A stretch of 64,000 nt of DNA from an uncultured Jannaschia sp. (GTDB lineage: Bacteria; Pseudomonadota; Alphaproteobacteria; Rhodobacterales; Rhodobacteraceae): the NCBI RefSeq assembly GCF_947494055.1, contig NZ_CANLTR010000008.1, positions 1 to 64,000 of the forward strand, in the 5' to 3' direction. Below are positions 25,937-33,779 of the stretch, piece by piece. The position numbers and the translations under genes are program-made. Within the stretch, counting starts at the first letter, position 1. Every line of letters begins with the position of its first letter. Under the pieces are notes generated by a model. It saw nothing but the letters and a program-made list of their open reading frames with translations, searched no databases and had not been told where the DNA came from.

Positions 25937-26716
25937 ATGGTCCAATTCACCCTGCCGAAGAACTCGAAGATCGTCGTGGGCAAGACCTGGCCGAAGCCCG
26001 AGGGCGCGAACAACCTTCGCAAGTTCCAGATCTACCGCTGGAACCCGGACGACGGGAAAAACCCGCGGCTCGACACCTACTGGGTCGACCTCGACACCTG
26101 CGGACCGATGATCCTGGACGCGCTAATCAAGATCAAGAACGAGATCGACCCGACGCTGACCTTCCGACGTTCCTGCCGGGAAGGCATCTGCGGCTCCTGC
26201 GCGATGAATATCGACGGGGTGAACACGCTCGCCTGCACCTGGGGCATCGACGAGGTGAAGGGCGACGTGAAGATCTATCCGCTGCCGCACATGCCGGTGA
26301 TCAAGGACCTGATCCCCGACCTCACGCATTTCTATGCGCAGCATGCCAGCGTCATGCCGTGGCTCGAGACGAAGTCGAACACGCCGGCAAAGGAGTGGCG
26401 CCAGTCCATCGCCGACCGTGAGAAGCTCGACGGACTCTACGAATGCATCATGTGCGCGTCGTGCTCGACGGCTTGCCCGTCCTATTGGTGGAACGGCGAC
26501 CGTTACCTCGGGCCGGCCGCGCTCCTGCACGCCTATCGATGGATCGTCGATTCGCGGGACGAGGCGACCGGGGAACGGCTCGACGATCTCGAGGATCCGT
26601 TCAAACTCTATCGCTGCCACACGATCATGAATTGCGCCAAGACATGCCCCAAGGGCCTGAACCCGGCGCGGGCGATCCAGAACATCAAGAAGATGATGGT
26701 CGAACGTCAGCTCTGA
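25937..26716 (+). CDS. sdhB: succinate dehydrogenase iron-sulfur subunit
   Basis: 259 residues. [2Fe-2S] ligands in [18 protein letters not shown] and LACTWG, [4Fe-4S] ligands in [17 protein letters not shown], [3Fe-4S]/second cluster ligands in [17 protein letters not shown]. Transfers electrons from SdhA to the membrane subunits. A strong AGGAGG precedes the ATG. It is separated from sdhA by about 1.8 kb of small lipoprotein and sulfotransferase genes, which is atypical. A strong terminator follows. Confidence 0.97.
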   Translation: MVQFTLPKNSKIVVGKTWPKPEGANNLRKFQIYRWNPDDGKNPRLDTYWVDLDTCGPMILDALIKIKNEIDPTLTFRRSCREGICGSCAMNIDGVNTLACTWGIDEVKGDVKIYPLPHMPVIKDLIPDLTHFYAQHASVMPWLETKSNTPAKEWRQSIADREKLDGLYECIMCASCSTACPSYWWNGDRYLGPAALLHAYRWIVDSRDEATGERLDDLEDPFKLYRCHTIMNCAKTCPKGLNPARAIQNIKKMMVERQL

Positions 26717-26750
26717 ACGAGCGGCTTCTGCAAAACGGGTAGGCATGAAA

Positions 26751-26778
26751 AAAGCCCCGCCGATGAGGGCGGGGCTTT
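26751..26778. terminator. bidirectional intrinsic terminator after sdhB
   Basis: 11-bp stem AAAGCCCCGCC/GGCGGGGCTTT with a 6-nt loop and an A-run upstream (26748-26753) that reads as a U-tract on the minus strand. It serves sdhB (plus) and the small lipoprotein gene (minus). Confidence 0.9.
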
Positions 26779-26797
26779 CGTCGAACCTAGCGCAGGG

Positions 26798-26977
26798 TCA
26801 ATCGCCGTCGGCTGCGACCTCGACCCCGCCCTGCGGAATGGTGCCGTCGCCGTCGATATCGCTGTCGGTGGTCGCCTCGATCTCGGAGATCGTGTTCACC
26901 GGGTCGTTCGCCGGGACGCAACCGGCCATGAGCGCAACGATCGGCAGGGCGGTCAGCAGTTTGAGGGGCGTGGTCAT
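26798..26977 (-). CDS. small lipoprotein, function unknown
   Basis: 59 residues: MTTPLKLLTALPIVALMAGC, lipobox MAGC (Cys20), then an acidic Thr/Asp-rich tail ending GGVEVAADGD. GGAGAA upstream supports the ATG at 26977 over the in-frame ATGs 12 and 21 nt further up. Convergent with sdhB and sharing its terminator. No family recognised. Confidence 0.6.
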   Translation of the reverse strand: MTTPLKLLTALPIVALMAGCVPANDPVNTISEIEATTDSDIDGDGTIPQGGVEVAADGD

Positions 26978-27059
26978 TGGGTTCTCCATCGTTTCCATTC
27001 GGTCGTTAACAAATCTGTGACCGGCAATGTTCCGACGTCAACACCCGCACATGCGGGAT

Positions 27060-27262
27060 AGCGCAATTTTGCCGGATTTAGTGTCTTGACCTGAATCGGA
27101 TTTGGCCCCAATTGCGCGCTACAGACGCCAACGCACGCGCCTCTGGCACGGCATTACGCACGGTTACGTAGCGACGGTAACGTCTCCCTTGGAACTGAGC
27201 GGTCTTGGCCGGACCCCCGATCGGGGCGTTCCGGAATGGCCGGGTCTGAACGGAGATGACCC
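27060..27262 (+). promoter_or_regulatory. structured leader of ornithine decarboxylase, candidate cis-regulatory RNA
   Basis: A 263-bp gene-free interval precedes the decarboxylase. It contains a possible -35 (TTGACC near 27084), an inverted repeat GTTAC/GTAAC around 27162-27182, and a GC-rich hairpin at 27209-27234 (CCGGA, CCCC, loop GATC, GGGG, TCCGG) placed about 20 nt before the Shine-Dalgarno GGAG. Alphaproteobacterial ornithine decarboxylase genes are known to carry the speF RNA motif in their leaders; whether this is one cannot be decided by eye. Confidence 0.35.
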
Positions 27263-28429
27263 ATGAACGCAGTAACCGGCTTCGGCCGTCCGATCGTCGT
27301 CGCGCCCACCCGTGTCGAATCCTACATCCACTCCCGTGATTTTGCCCACCCGACGCTGGTGATCGACGTCGAAGCCGTCGAACGGCAGTTCCGCGCGCTG
27401 CGTGCCGGTCTGGGCCGTGCGCACATACACTATGCCGTCAAGGCGAACCCGCATGCCGCGATCGTCGAGCGGCTGGTTCGTCTCGGCTCCGGCTTCGACG
27501 CGGCCTCCCGCGGCGAGATCGAGCTCGTGCTGGGGCAGGGCGCCGACCCCGCGCATGTTTCCTTCGGCAACACGATCAAGAAGGCGGCCGATATCCGCTT
27601 CGCCCATCATGCCGGGATCACCCTCTTCGCGGTGGATGCCGAGGCGGAGCTCCTCAAGATCGCCGAGAACGCCCCCGGCGCGTACGTCTACGTTCGCGTG
27701 ATCGTCGATAATTCCGAAGCCGACTGGCCGCTCAGCCGCAAGTTCGGCTGCGCCGCCGACAAGGTGCTGTCGCTGCTGGGGCTGGCGCGCGACCTCGGGC
27801 TCGTCCCGCACGGCCTGTCGTTCCATGTCGGGTCCCAGACGCGCGAGGCGCGGATGTGGACGGGGACGCTCGATCAGGTCGCGGCGATCTGGCATCGCGC
27901 CGTCGGGGCGGGGTTCGACCTGCAGCTTCTCAATATCGGCGGCGGCTTCCCGGCCTTCTACGGCGAGGACATTCAGGATCCGACGACCTACGCCGCGGCC
28001 GTCATGGGGTTGATCGCCGAACGCTTCGGCGACGTGCCGGAGATCATGGCCGAGCCGGGACGCGGCCTCGTCGCGGAATGCGGCGCGATCGCGGCCGAGG
28101 TCCTGCTGGTGTCGCGCAAGTCGGACGACGACCTGCACCGCTGGGTCTATCTCGACATCGGCCGCTTTTCCGGCCTTGCCGAGACCGAGGGCGAGGCGAT
28201 CCGCTACCAGATCGCCACGCCGCGCGACGGGGACGCGACCGGGCCCTGCGTCCTGGCCGGTCCCTCCTGCGACAGCGCCGACGTGCTCTACGAGAAGCGC
28301 CCCGTGCAGCTTCCCCTGACCCTTCAGACGGGCGACAAGGTCGTGATCCGCAGCTGCGGCGCCTACACCTCGACCTACTCTTCGGTCGGATTTAACGGGT
28401 TCCCGCCGCTCGACTGCGTGGTGATCTGA
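27263..28429 (+). CDS. ornithine (type III, PLP) decarboxylase
   Basis: 388 residues, alanine-racemase-fold decarboxylase. PLP lysine in HYAVKANPHAA (Lys60), the SFHVGSQTRE and NIGGGFPAFY phosphate/PLP contacts, EPGRGLVAECG, the active-site cysteine loop GPSCDSADVLYE, and the C-terminal YTSTYSSVGFNGFPPL that closes the dimer site. It converts ornithine to putrescine for polyamine synthesis; activity on lysine is possible in this family. ATG at 27263 with GGAG upstream. Preceded by a long leader that may regulate it. Confidence 0.9.
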   Translation: MNAVTGFGRPIVVAPTRVESYIHSRDFAHPTLVIDVEAVERQFRALRAGLGRAHIHYAVKANPHAAIVERLVRLGSGFDAASRGEIELVLGQGADPAHVSFGNTIKKAADIRFAHHAGITLFAVDAEAELLKIAENAPGAYVYVRVIVDNSEADWPLSRKFGCAADKVLSLLGLARDLGLVPHGLSFHVGSQTREARMWTGTLDQVAAIWHRAVGAGFDLQLLNIGGGFPAFYGEDIQDPTTYAAAVMGLIAERFGDVPEIMAEPGRGLVAECGAIAAEVLLVSRKSDDDLHRWVYLDIGRFSGLAETEGEAIRYQIATPRDGDATGPCVLAGPSCDSADVLYEKRPVQLPLTLQTGDKVVIRSCGAYTSTYSSVGFNGFPPLDCVVI

Positions 28430-28478
28430 CGGGTCGCGCGACCGCCGAGGCGTCCTCCGGCCCGGCCGGAGGGCGACT

Positions 28479-29183
28479 TCATGCGAAGGCTGCTTCGAGC
28501 GCGATCTCGACCATGTCGCCGAACGAGGATTGCCGATCCGATGCCGGCAGGGCCTCGCGGGTCAGCAAATGGTCGCTGACGGTCAGGACGGCCAGGGCGC
28601 GGCACCGATGCCGGGCGGCGAGGATGTAGAGCTCGGCCGCTTCCATCTCGACCGCGAGGATGCCGTGGCGCGTCATGCTTTCGTTCAAATCCGGACGTTC
28701 GTCGTAGAAGACGTCGGAAGAATAGATTCCGCCGACATGCGTCCTCGACCCCTTGGACTGCGCGGCCGCATGCGCAGCCGACAGCAGGCCGTAATCGGCG
28801 CAGGGTGCGAAGTTCATATCCCGCAGAATGCCCCGCGACGGTGTCGAGATGGACGTCGCCGACATCGCGAGAATGACGTCCCGGATCGCGATGTCTTCCT
28901 GCATCGCGCCGCAGGACCCGATCCGGATCAGCGTCTTCGCTTCGTACGACGTGATGAGCTCGTTGGCGTAGATCGACAGGCTCGGCATTCCCATGCCGGT
29001 CCCGTGGATCGTGACGCGGTTTCCCCGCCAGGTTCCGGTGAAGCCCAGCATGCCGCGGACGTCGTTCACGAGTACGGGGTCGTCGAGATACGTCTCCGCT
29101 GCCCATTTCGCTCGGAGCGGATCGCCGGGAAGCAGGACGGTCTCGGCGATGTCGCCGGAGCCGGCGCGGATATGGGGTGTCAT
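28479..29183 (-). CDS. deoD: purine-nucleoside phosphorylase, DeoD type
   Basis: 234 residues, hexameric trimer-of-dimers PNP type. [20 protein letters not shown], phosphate site [12 protein letters not shown], nucleoside site [13 protein letters not shown] and catalytic Asp in [11 protein letters not shown]. Splits purine nucleosides with phosphate in salvage. ATG at 29183. It is convergent with the decarboxylase gene and downstream of the H-NS gene, from which a terminator separates it. A nucleoside-type ABC importer lies 9 kb away at 37915-42993, consistent with purine salvage. Confidence 0.93.
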   Translation of the reverse strand: MTPHIRAGSGDIAETVLLPGDPLRAKWAAETYLDDPVLVNDVRGMLGFTGTWRGNRVTIHGTGMGMPSLSIYANELITSYEAKTLIRIGSCGAMQEDIAIRDVILAMSATSISTPSRGILRDMNFAPCADYGLLSAAHAAAQSKGSRTHVGGIYSSDVFYDERPDLNESMTRHGILAVEMEAAELYILAARHRCRALAVLTVSDHLLTREALPASDRQSSFGDMVEIALEAAFA

Positions 29184-29203
29184 CAAGACCTCCGGAAACG
29201 AAA

Positions 29204-29228
29204 AAGGGATGCGACTGGCGCATCCCTT
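29204..29228 (-). terminator. intrinsic terminator of the H-NS family gene
   Basis: 10-bp stem AAGGGATGCG/CGCATCCCTT with loop ACTGG, followed on the minus strand by TTTTTCGTTT. It lies between the H-NS gene stop (29252) and the deoD start. Confidence 0.85.
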
Positions 29229-29251
29229 GTCGGTCCATTCCGGTCCGGAAT

Positions 29252-29557
29252 CTAGATGGCCAGATCGGATTCCGTCTTGCCGCTAGCCAAGGCATCCTTG
29301 AACCATTGCGGTTGACGGCCGCGACCGGACCACGTCTTCCCCGGATTTTCCGGATGCACGTATTTCGGCGCGGCCCCGGACGCTTTCGCCTTCTTCGTGC
29401 CGGTGAAATCGGAAAGGTTGAAGCCCATCTCCTTTGCAAGACTTTCCAGCTTCGCGTGCGCTTCCTTACGCTGACGCTCATCGTAGCTTTTGACGGCGGC
29501 ATTTACCTTCTTTTGCAAGTCCAGCAACTCGTCCTTGCTCATTTTATCTAGATCCAT
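29252..29557 (-). CDS. H-NS family (HvrA-like) nucleoid protein
   Basis: 101 residues. An N-terminal coiled-coil oligomerisation part ([19 protein letters not shown]) and the C-terminal DNA-binding core [20 protein letters not shown], whose TW-S-GRGRQP loop is the AT-hook-like minor-groove motif of H-NS/HvrA. Expected to bind and silence AT-rich DNA or tune photosynthesis/metabolic genes as HvrA does in Rhodobacter. ATG at 29557; a GTG codon precedes it directly. Own terminator downstream. Confidence 0.93.
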   Translation of the reverse strand: MDLDKMSKDELLDLQKKVNAAVKSYDERQRKEAHAKLESLAKEMGFNLSDFTGTKKAKASGAAPKYVHPENPGKTWSGRGRQPQWFKDALASGKTESDLAI

Positions 29558-30346
29558 CACGGTCCCACCTTATTCATCATTACTCGGAATTAGATCGGGC
29601 CCTACGCCGTTTCAAGGCAAATATAATCGGCGGCCAATTGCTGCGAACGGCCCGCGGGAGGAGTCGACGCGTGATCGGATCAATTCGAGTCATCTCGAGC
29701 ATGAACCAACGCGCTGTCGTATTTTTCCTATAGTGCCCCGCGCAGATCGGGTGGAGCTACAGGTCAGGTTCTTCTACCCTGTTCCAATCTGGGTCGGGCC
29801 ATCCACTAATGCGCCATCTCTTAAGGCTGATGTTGAGGCCGATGCGATGCCTGCTTACCGTCGTGCCTGACGTCATTCGATGCCGGAAAGACGGCTCAGG
29901 AACAGTTTCGTCGCGACAGGCACGAAAGCTGGGCGTCGCGGTTCGGGATTTTGCATGAACAACCCGGTCCTGCGCGTTCCTTGAGAGACACCATACGGGG
30001 GTCAAGGGATACGTTCGATGGCTAGTCGATTGTAACTTGGCCAATAGAGGGATGCCGGCTTGGAAATGACAGAACAGGCGCCAAACCGGCTGTTCCGAAT
30101 TACTATGCCCCGCATAAACGCAACCACGCAATTCATCCACACGCGCTTCCAGAGCCTTCCGGTGGCGAAACGGCAGCGGAGCTCATTTCAATGAATCTCA
30201 GATGACAATCCCGGAGCGAGACAGTGCCGGGCGCAAGGCGCCATTCCGCCGAGCGGAGTGAATGCTGCGGACGCATTTGGGATGCGAAAGCGATTTTCGC
30301 TTGAAACCTTGTGGACGCCTTCCCGGGAAGGCGGCACAATCCCGGC
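29558..30346. other. 789-bp intergenic region, lower GC, no gene supported
   Basis: It separates the divergent H-NS and acyltransferase genes. Several short open frames exist on both strands (the longest 127 codons on the minus strand at 29757-30140), but none has a ribosome site, family motif or codon bias. AT content is higher than in neighbours near 29560-29640 and 29960-30120, and the stretch may be degraded acquired DNA plus promoters. Confidence 0.4.
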
Positions 30347-31759
30347 ATGTTCCGAACCGTCGAGGTTCCTCTCTGGGCGCTTCTGCTGCTCGTCGGGTTC
30401 GCTGCGGTGACGTTTGCGTCGCATTTCCTGTTTCCGTCCGTCCGCTGGTTCTTCCGTCGTTGGGCCGAACGTCTCGTTGCCCGACTGAATGCGCGGCTCG
30501 TCCAGCCGATCGAGCCGTTCAAGCTGGCGCACCGGATGGATACTGTGAACCGGGTCATCCATGACCCGGACGTCGCGCGGGCCATTCTCGACCATGCCAG
30601 AGAGAAGGGCGTCCCGGAGCAGGTCGCGTTCGAGACCGCGCGGCGTTACGCGCGGGAGATCGTGCCGGGCTTCTCCGCGCTCCTTTATTTCGGCGTCGCG
30701 ACGCGACTGGCGCAATGGCTCTCGCGGAGCCTCTATCGCATCAGGGTCTCGGGCGAGGCGGAGGCGATGGAGGGGATCGATCCGCAGGCCACGATCGTGT
30801 TCGTCCTGAACCACCGCTCGAACATGGACTACGTGCTCGTCACTTGGCTCGTAGCGCGCCGCGCCGCGCTGGCCTATGCCGTCGGCGAGTGGGCCCGGCG
30901 CTGGCCCCTCGGCTCGCTGATCCGGGCAATGGGGGGCTATTTCGTCCGGCGGCGCGACCTGAACCCGCTTTATCGAAAGGTCCTCGCGCGCTACGTACAG
31001 ATCGCCACGGAGAACGGCGTCACGCAGGCGATCTTCCCGGAGGGGCGGCTCAGCCGGGACGGATCGCTGCACGCTCCCAAGCTTGGCCTTCTCAGCTACA
31101 TCATCGCCGATCACGCCGCGGGGGCGACGCGTGACGTCGTCCTCGTTCCGGTTGCCGTCAACTACGAACGCGTGCTCGAGGATCGAGGGTTGATCGCCGC
31201 TCAGGCCGGCGCCGTGAATCCGTTCCGGCTCCGGTGGTGGATGGTGGCCCGTTATCTTGGACGGCACCTGCAGCTTCGCGTCACCGGCCGGTTCACCAGG
31301 TTCGGCTACGCTGCCGTCGTCTTCGGCCGTCCGATGTCGCTTCACCGCTTCCTCTGGTCCGGCCACGATGATCCGGCGGCGGATCTCGGGGCGGCGTTGA
31401 TGCGACGGATCGAGGAGGTGCTGCCAGTCCTTCCCATGGCTCTGGTATGCGAAGCGCTGGTCGGCGGCGCACGCGACGTCGCGACAATTGCCGAGCGACT
31501 ATCAAAGCGAGCGACCGCGTTGCAGGACGCAGGCCATATCGTCCATGCGGAGGCGCGCGACGCACGACAGGCCACGCTCATCGCCCTGCGCATGCTGGAG
31601 GTCCGCAACGTCGTCGCCCTGCACGGAGATCGAATTTCTGTGACCTCGGATCTCGAACCGATCTTGGGATTCTACGCCCGGACGCTGCCCCGCAGCCATG
31701 GGGGTGCGGCGTCGAACGAAGGATCCACCAAAGACACCTGGGGCAGCATCCGAAGCTGA
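30347..31759 (+). CDS. PlsB-like glycerol-3-phosphate/lysophosphatidate acyltransferase
   Basis: 470 residues with an N-terminal membrane segment (LWALLLLVGFAAVTFASHFL). The PlsB/PlsC acyltransferase block is complete: VFVLNHRSNMDYVLVT (HX4D catalytic motif), GGYFVRRRD, QAIFPEGRLSRDG (acceptor-phosphate FPEG) and LVPVAVNYERVLED. It should acylate glycerol phosphates in membrane-lipid synthesis. The ATG at 30347 has a weak ribosome site; a GTG 36 nt upstream is an alternative. Long flanking gaps suggest that it is monocistronic. Confidence 0.82.
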   Translation: MFRTVEVPLWALLLLVGFAAVTFASHFLFPSVRWFFRRWAERLVARLNARLVQPIEPFKLAHRMDTVNRVIHDPDVARAILDHAREKGVPEQVAFETARRYAREIVPGFSALLYFGVATRLAQWLSRSLYRIRVSGEAEAMEGIDPQATIVFVLNHRSNMDYVLVTWLVARRAALAYAVGEWARRWPLGSLIRAMGGYFVRRRDLNPLYRKVLARYVQIATENGVTQAIFPEGRLSRDGSLHAPKLGLLSYIIADHAAGATRDVVLVPVAVNYERVLEDRGLIAAQAGAVNPFRLRWWMVARYLGRHLQLRVTGRFTRFGYAAVVFGRPMSLHRFLWSGHDDPAADLGAALMRRIEEVLPVLPMALVCEALVGGARDVATIAERLSKRATALQDAGHIVHAEARDARQATLIALRMLEVRNVVALHGDRISVTSDLEPILGFYARTLPRSHGGAASNEGSTKDTWGSIRS

Positions 31760-32160
31760 TGTGACGGTCAAATATTTACAGGAGGCGGGTTGTCATGCCG
31801 ACCGTCGGTTCGATCGATGCCCGCAAATTCGCCTTCTCTGTATTTACCGACAGGACAGCCTGCGCGCCGAACCGGCCAGTCGAAGGCCGGCCCATGTTTC
31901 GAGCGAACGTCGAGAACCGGGTCTTGTCGGCGGGAAGGGGCGCAACGTTCCCAAGGCGCTTCGTGCCTGATTCGCTGTTTTGGTTTCCCCCGATCCGGCG
32001 AGGCTTTGTTCTCTCTCCGTTCTGTTGCTTGAAAGTTCAACCGCCTACGGAAGTGTCCCTCGCCAATTTGGGGGATGGATAAACCGCGAATATCGAGCCT
32101 TCGACCGTGCGTTCTACTGTGCCTTTAACGCTCCGTTAACCCTCTCGAAAGGAAAGTCGG
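31760..32160. other. ~400-bp gap upstream of the LuxR locus
   Basis: It contains one short frame with a Shine-Dalgarno-like GGAGG (31795-32082, 95 codons) that I do not accept as a gene, and a hairpin CCGGCC/GGCCGG near 31869-31887 that could end the acyltransferase transcript. The last 80 bp are AT-rich with two TTAAC boxes, a likely promoter region for the following operon. Confidence 0.35.
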
Positions 32161-32352
32161 ATGTCAAAGGAATGGATCATCGACGTGTTGGGCGATCTTC
32201 GTAGTTTCGCACAGACGAACGCCATGCCGTGTCTGGCCGATCAGTTGGACGAAGCGATCATGGTTGCCGCGATCGAAATTGCGCAAACGCCCGCAATGTA
32301 TGCGGGGACGGATGGCACGCAAACTCGAAAGTTTGCTCGAGCGGCTGGATGA
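32161..32352 (+). CDS. small conserved protein upstream of a LuxR-type regulator
   Basis: 63 residues, MSKEWIIDVLGDLRSFAQTN then LADQLDEAIMVAAIEIAQ: a short helical protein of a kind I recall seeing before LuxR/LuxI genes in roseobacters; the function is unknown to me. GAAAGGAAAG precedes the ATG. Its 3' end overlaps the presumed luxR start (32312) by 41 nt in another frame, so the two are probably translationally coupled. Confidence 0.6.
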   Translation: MSKEWIIDVLGDLRSFAQTNAMPCLADQLDEAIMVAAIEIAQTPAMYAGTDGTQTRKFARAAG

Positions 32353-33022
32353 GGCCACACGACTCGCCGACCTGCGCGAGGCGATCGCCGACCTGCGCGA
32401 CGTCTACGAGGTCGAGCATCTCGTCTATCATTCCGTCAAGTCGGGTGGTGAGCAATGGGCGGCGCTCACCTACGACGACGCCTGGGTCAGAACCTATATC
32501 GACCAGAACTTCCAGAATGTGGACCCGGTGGTCCTGGCGTGCTTTCGCGGGTTCACGCCCATCGACTGGAAGCGGCTCGACTGGTCCGGTCGTGCCGCGA
32601 GGCAGGTGCTTTCCGAAGGCCTCGCACACGGTCTCGGCAATCAGGGGTTCAGCCTTCCGGTCCGCGGGCCCGCGGGACAGTTCGCGCTCTTCACGGTCAA
32701 TCATCGGATAGGGGACGAAAGCTGGAACCGCTTCACGCGCCAGAACCTCCACGATCTCCTGCTGGCCGCCCATTACTTCAACGAGAGAGCGCTGCTTCTC
32801 GACGGCGACGGGAGCTATCCGAACGCCTCCCTTTCGCCCAGGGAGACGGATGCCCTGACGCTCCTGGCGGCGGGGATGTCTCGCGCCAAGGCGGCGGAGA
32901 AGCTGAAGATCTCCGAGCACACGCTGCGCGTCTACATTGAAAGCGCGCGCTTCAAGCTCGGTGCCGTCAACACGACGCACGCCGTCGCGAACGCCCTGTC
33001 CCGAGGACTGATTTGCCTTTGA
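32312..33022 (+). CDS. luxR: LuxR family autoinducer-binding transcriptional regulator
   Basis: About 236 residues. N-terminal acyl-homoserine-lactone domain with YDDAWVRTYIDQNFQNVDPV (the Y-x-x-x-D-P pocket) and LPVRGPAGQFALFTVN; C-terminal LuxR/GerE helix-turn-helix from LSPRETDALTLLAAGMSRAK to HTLRVYIESARFKLGAVNTT. It should sense the signal made by the adjacent synthase and control its gene and others. Start uncertain: ATG 32312 gives the usual domain boundary; an ATG at 32264 would extend it into the upstream small gene. Confidence 0.9.
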   Translation: MARKLESLLERLDEATRLADLREAIADLRDVYEVEHLVYHSVKSGGEQWAALTYDDAWVRTYIDQNFQNVDPVVLACFRGFTPIDWKRLDWSGRAARQVLSEGLAHGLGNQGFSLPVRGPAGQFALFTVNHRIGDESWNRFTRQNLHDLLLAAHYFNERALLLDGDGSYPNASLSPRETDALTLLAAGMSRAKAAEKLKISEHTLRVYIESARFKLGAVNTTHAVANALSRGLICL

Positions 33023-33039
33023 GAGAAATGTAAGTAAAA

Positions 33040-33057
33040 CTGACGCAATCTGACGCA
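33040..33057 (+). promoter_or_regulatory. 10-bp-spaced direct repeat in the luxI promoter region
   Basis: CTGACGCA occurs at 33040-33047 and again at 33050-33057, exactly one helical turn apart, in the 122-bp luxR-luxI gap. Regular spacing suggests a protein-binding site. It does not resemble the classical 20-bp lux box. Confidence 0.4.
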
Positions 33058-33105
33058 TGGGCCGTCGATTTCCGCGTTTCGTTAACAATTCGTAAATCCG
33101 CTCGC

Positions 33106-33143
33106 TCAGAGTCTCCCGGTTGTAGACAAACTGGAGACTCTGA
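33106..33143 (+). promoter_or_regulatory. inverted repeat enclosing the luxI ribosome-binding site
   Basis: TCAGAGTCTCC (33106-33116) and GGAGACTCTGA (33133-33143) are a perfect 11-bp inverted repeat; inside it GGTTG/CAAAC can add four more pairs around loop TAGA. The GGAG at 33133-33136 is the luxI Shine-Dalgarno, and the luxI ATG (33145) is one nucleotide outside the stem. In the mRNA this hairpin would hide the ribosome site. Confidence 0.65.
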
Positions 33144-33144
33144 A

Positions 33145-33762
33145 ATGATTCACTTCTTTTACGGCTCGCAGCTGGAATCCCACGCCGAACTGGCCACGGA
33201 GATGTTTCGCGATCGGGCGACGCAGTTCCGCGATCGCATGGGCTGGGACGTCACCGTGGACGCGATGGGCTGGGAAACCGATCAGTACGACGTCCTCGAT
33301 CCGCTTTACGTCGTGGTGGCGGACAAAGACGGCCATCATGCCGGCTCGATGCGGTTCCTGCCGACGACCGGCCGGACGATGCTGGCCGAGATCTTCCCGC
33401 ATCTCGTCGCCGGCATTCCGATCCGCAGCTCGGCGGTCTGGGAATGCACCCGCTTCTGCCTTTCGCCCAACGCCACGGGCAACGTCGCGCAGATGCTCCT
33501 TCTCGCCGCTTCCGAGGTCGGGCTCGCGATCGGCGTCCGCCAGGCGGTGGGCATCTTCGACCGGCCGATGTTGCGGGTCTACCGCCGCCTCGGATGGAGC
33601 CCGGAGCTTCTCGGCCATGCCGACGGCATCGCCGCCGGGCTCTGGACCTTCTCGGAGGACGTGCACGACAAGCTCTGCACCGAGACCGGGATCGAGGCGC
33701 GCACGCTGCGGGGCATCTTCGAGGACGCGCTCGTGAACCTGCCCCTTCCCGTTCACGCCTGA
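33145..33762 (+). CDS. luxI: acyl-homoserine-lactone synthase (LuxI family)
   Basis: 205 residues. LuxI core residues are visible: R-F-R-W in RATQFRDRMGWDV, acidic pair in TDQYDVLDPLYV, GSMRFLPTTGRTMLAEIFP, and WECTRFCLS with the catalytic-site Glu/Arg, then the acyl-ACP side AVGIFDRPMLRVYRRLGW. It makes an N-acyl-homoserine lactone from S-adenosylmethionine and acyl-ACP; chain length cannot be read. It lies downstream of luxR in the same direction, with a hairpin over its ribosome site, and 17 nt before a helicase gene. Confidence 0.93.
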   Translation: MIHFFYGSQLESHAELATEMFRDRATQFRDRMGWDVTVDAMGWETDQYDVLDPLYVVVADKDGHHAGSMRFLPTTGRTMLAEIFPHLVAGIPIRSSAVWECTRFCLSPNATGNVAQMLLLAASEVGLAIGVRQAVGIFDRPMLRVYRRLGWSPELLGHADGIAAGLWTFSEDVHDKLCTETGIEARTLRGIFEDALVNLPLPVHA

Positions 33763-33779
33763 CCCTATAGAAGGGGGCG

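Noticed and set aside
29757-30140. 127-codon minus-strand frame upstream of the acyltransferase
   Set aside because: Considered as a transposase or prophage remnant but no motif could be matched in any frame.
31795-32082. 95-codon plus-strand frame with a GGAGG upstream
   Set aside because: Product (MPTVGSIDARKFAF...) has no recognisable family or structure and overlaps other chance frames; spacing to GGAGG is long. Kept only as a note in the intergenic entry.
33023-33144. Classical lux box before luxI
   Set aside because: No 20-bp ACCTG-type dyad found; the dyad present lies over the ribosome site and fits an RNA hairpin better.
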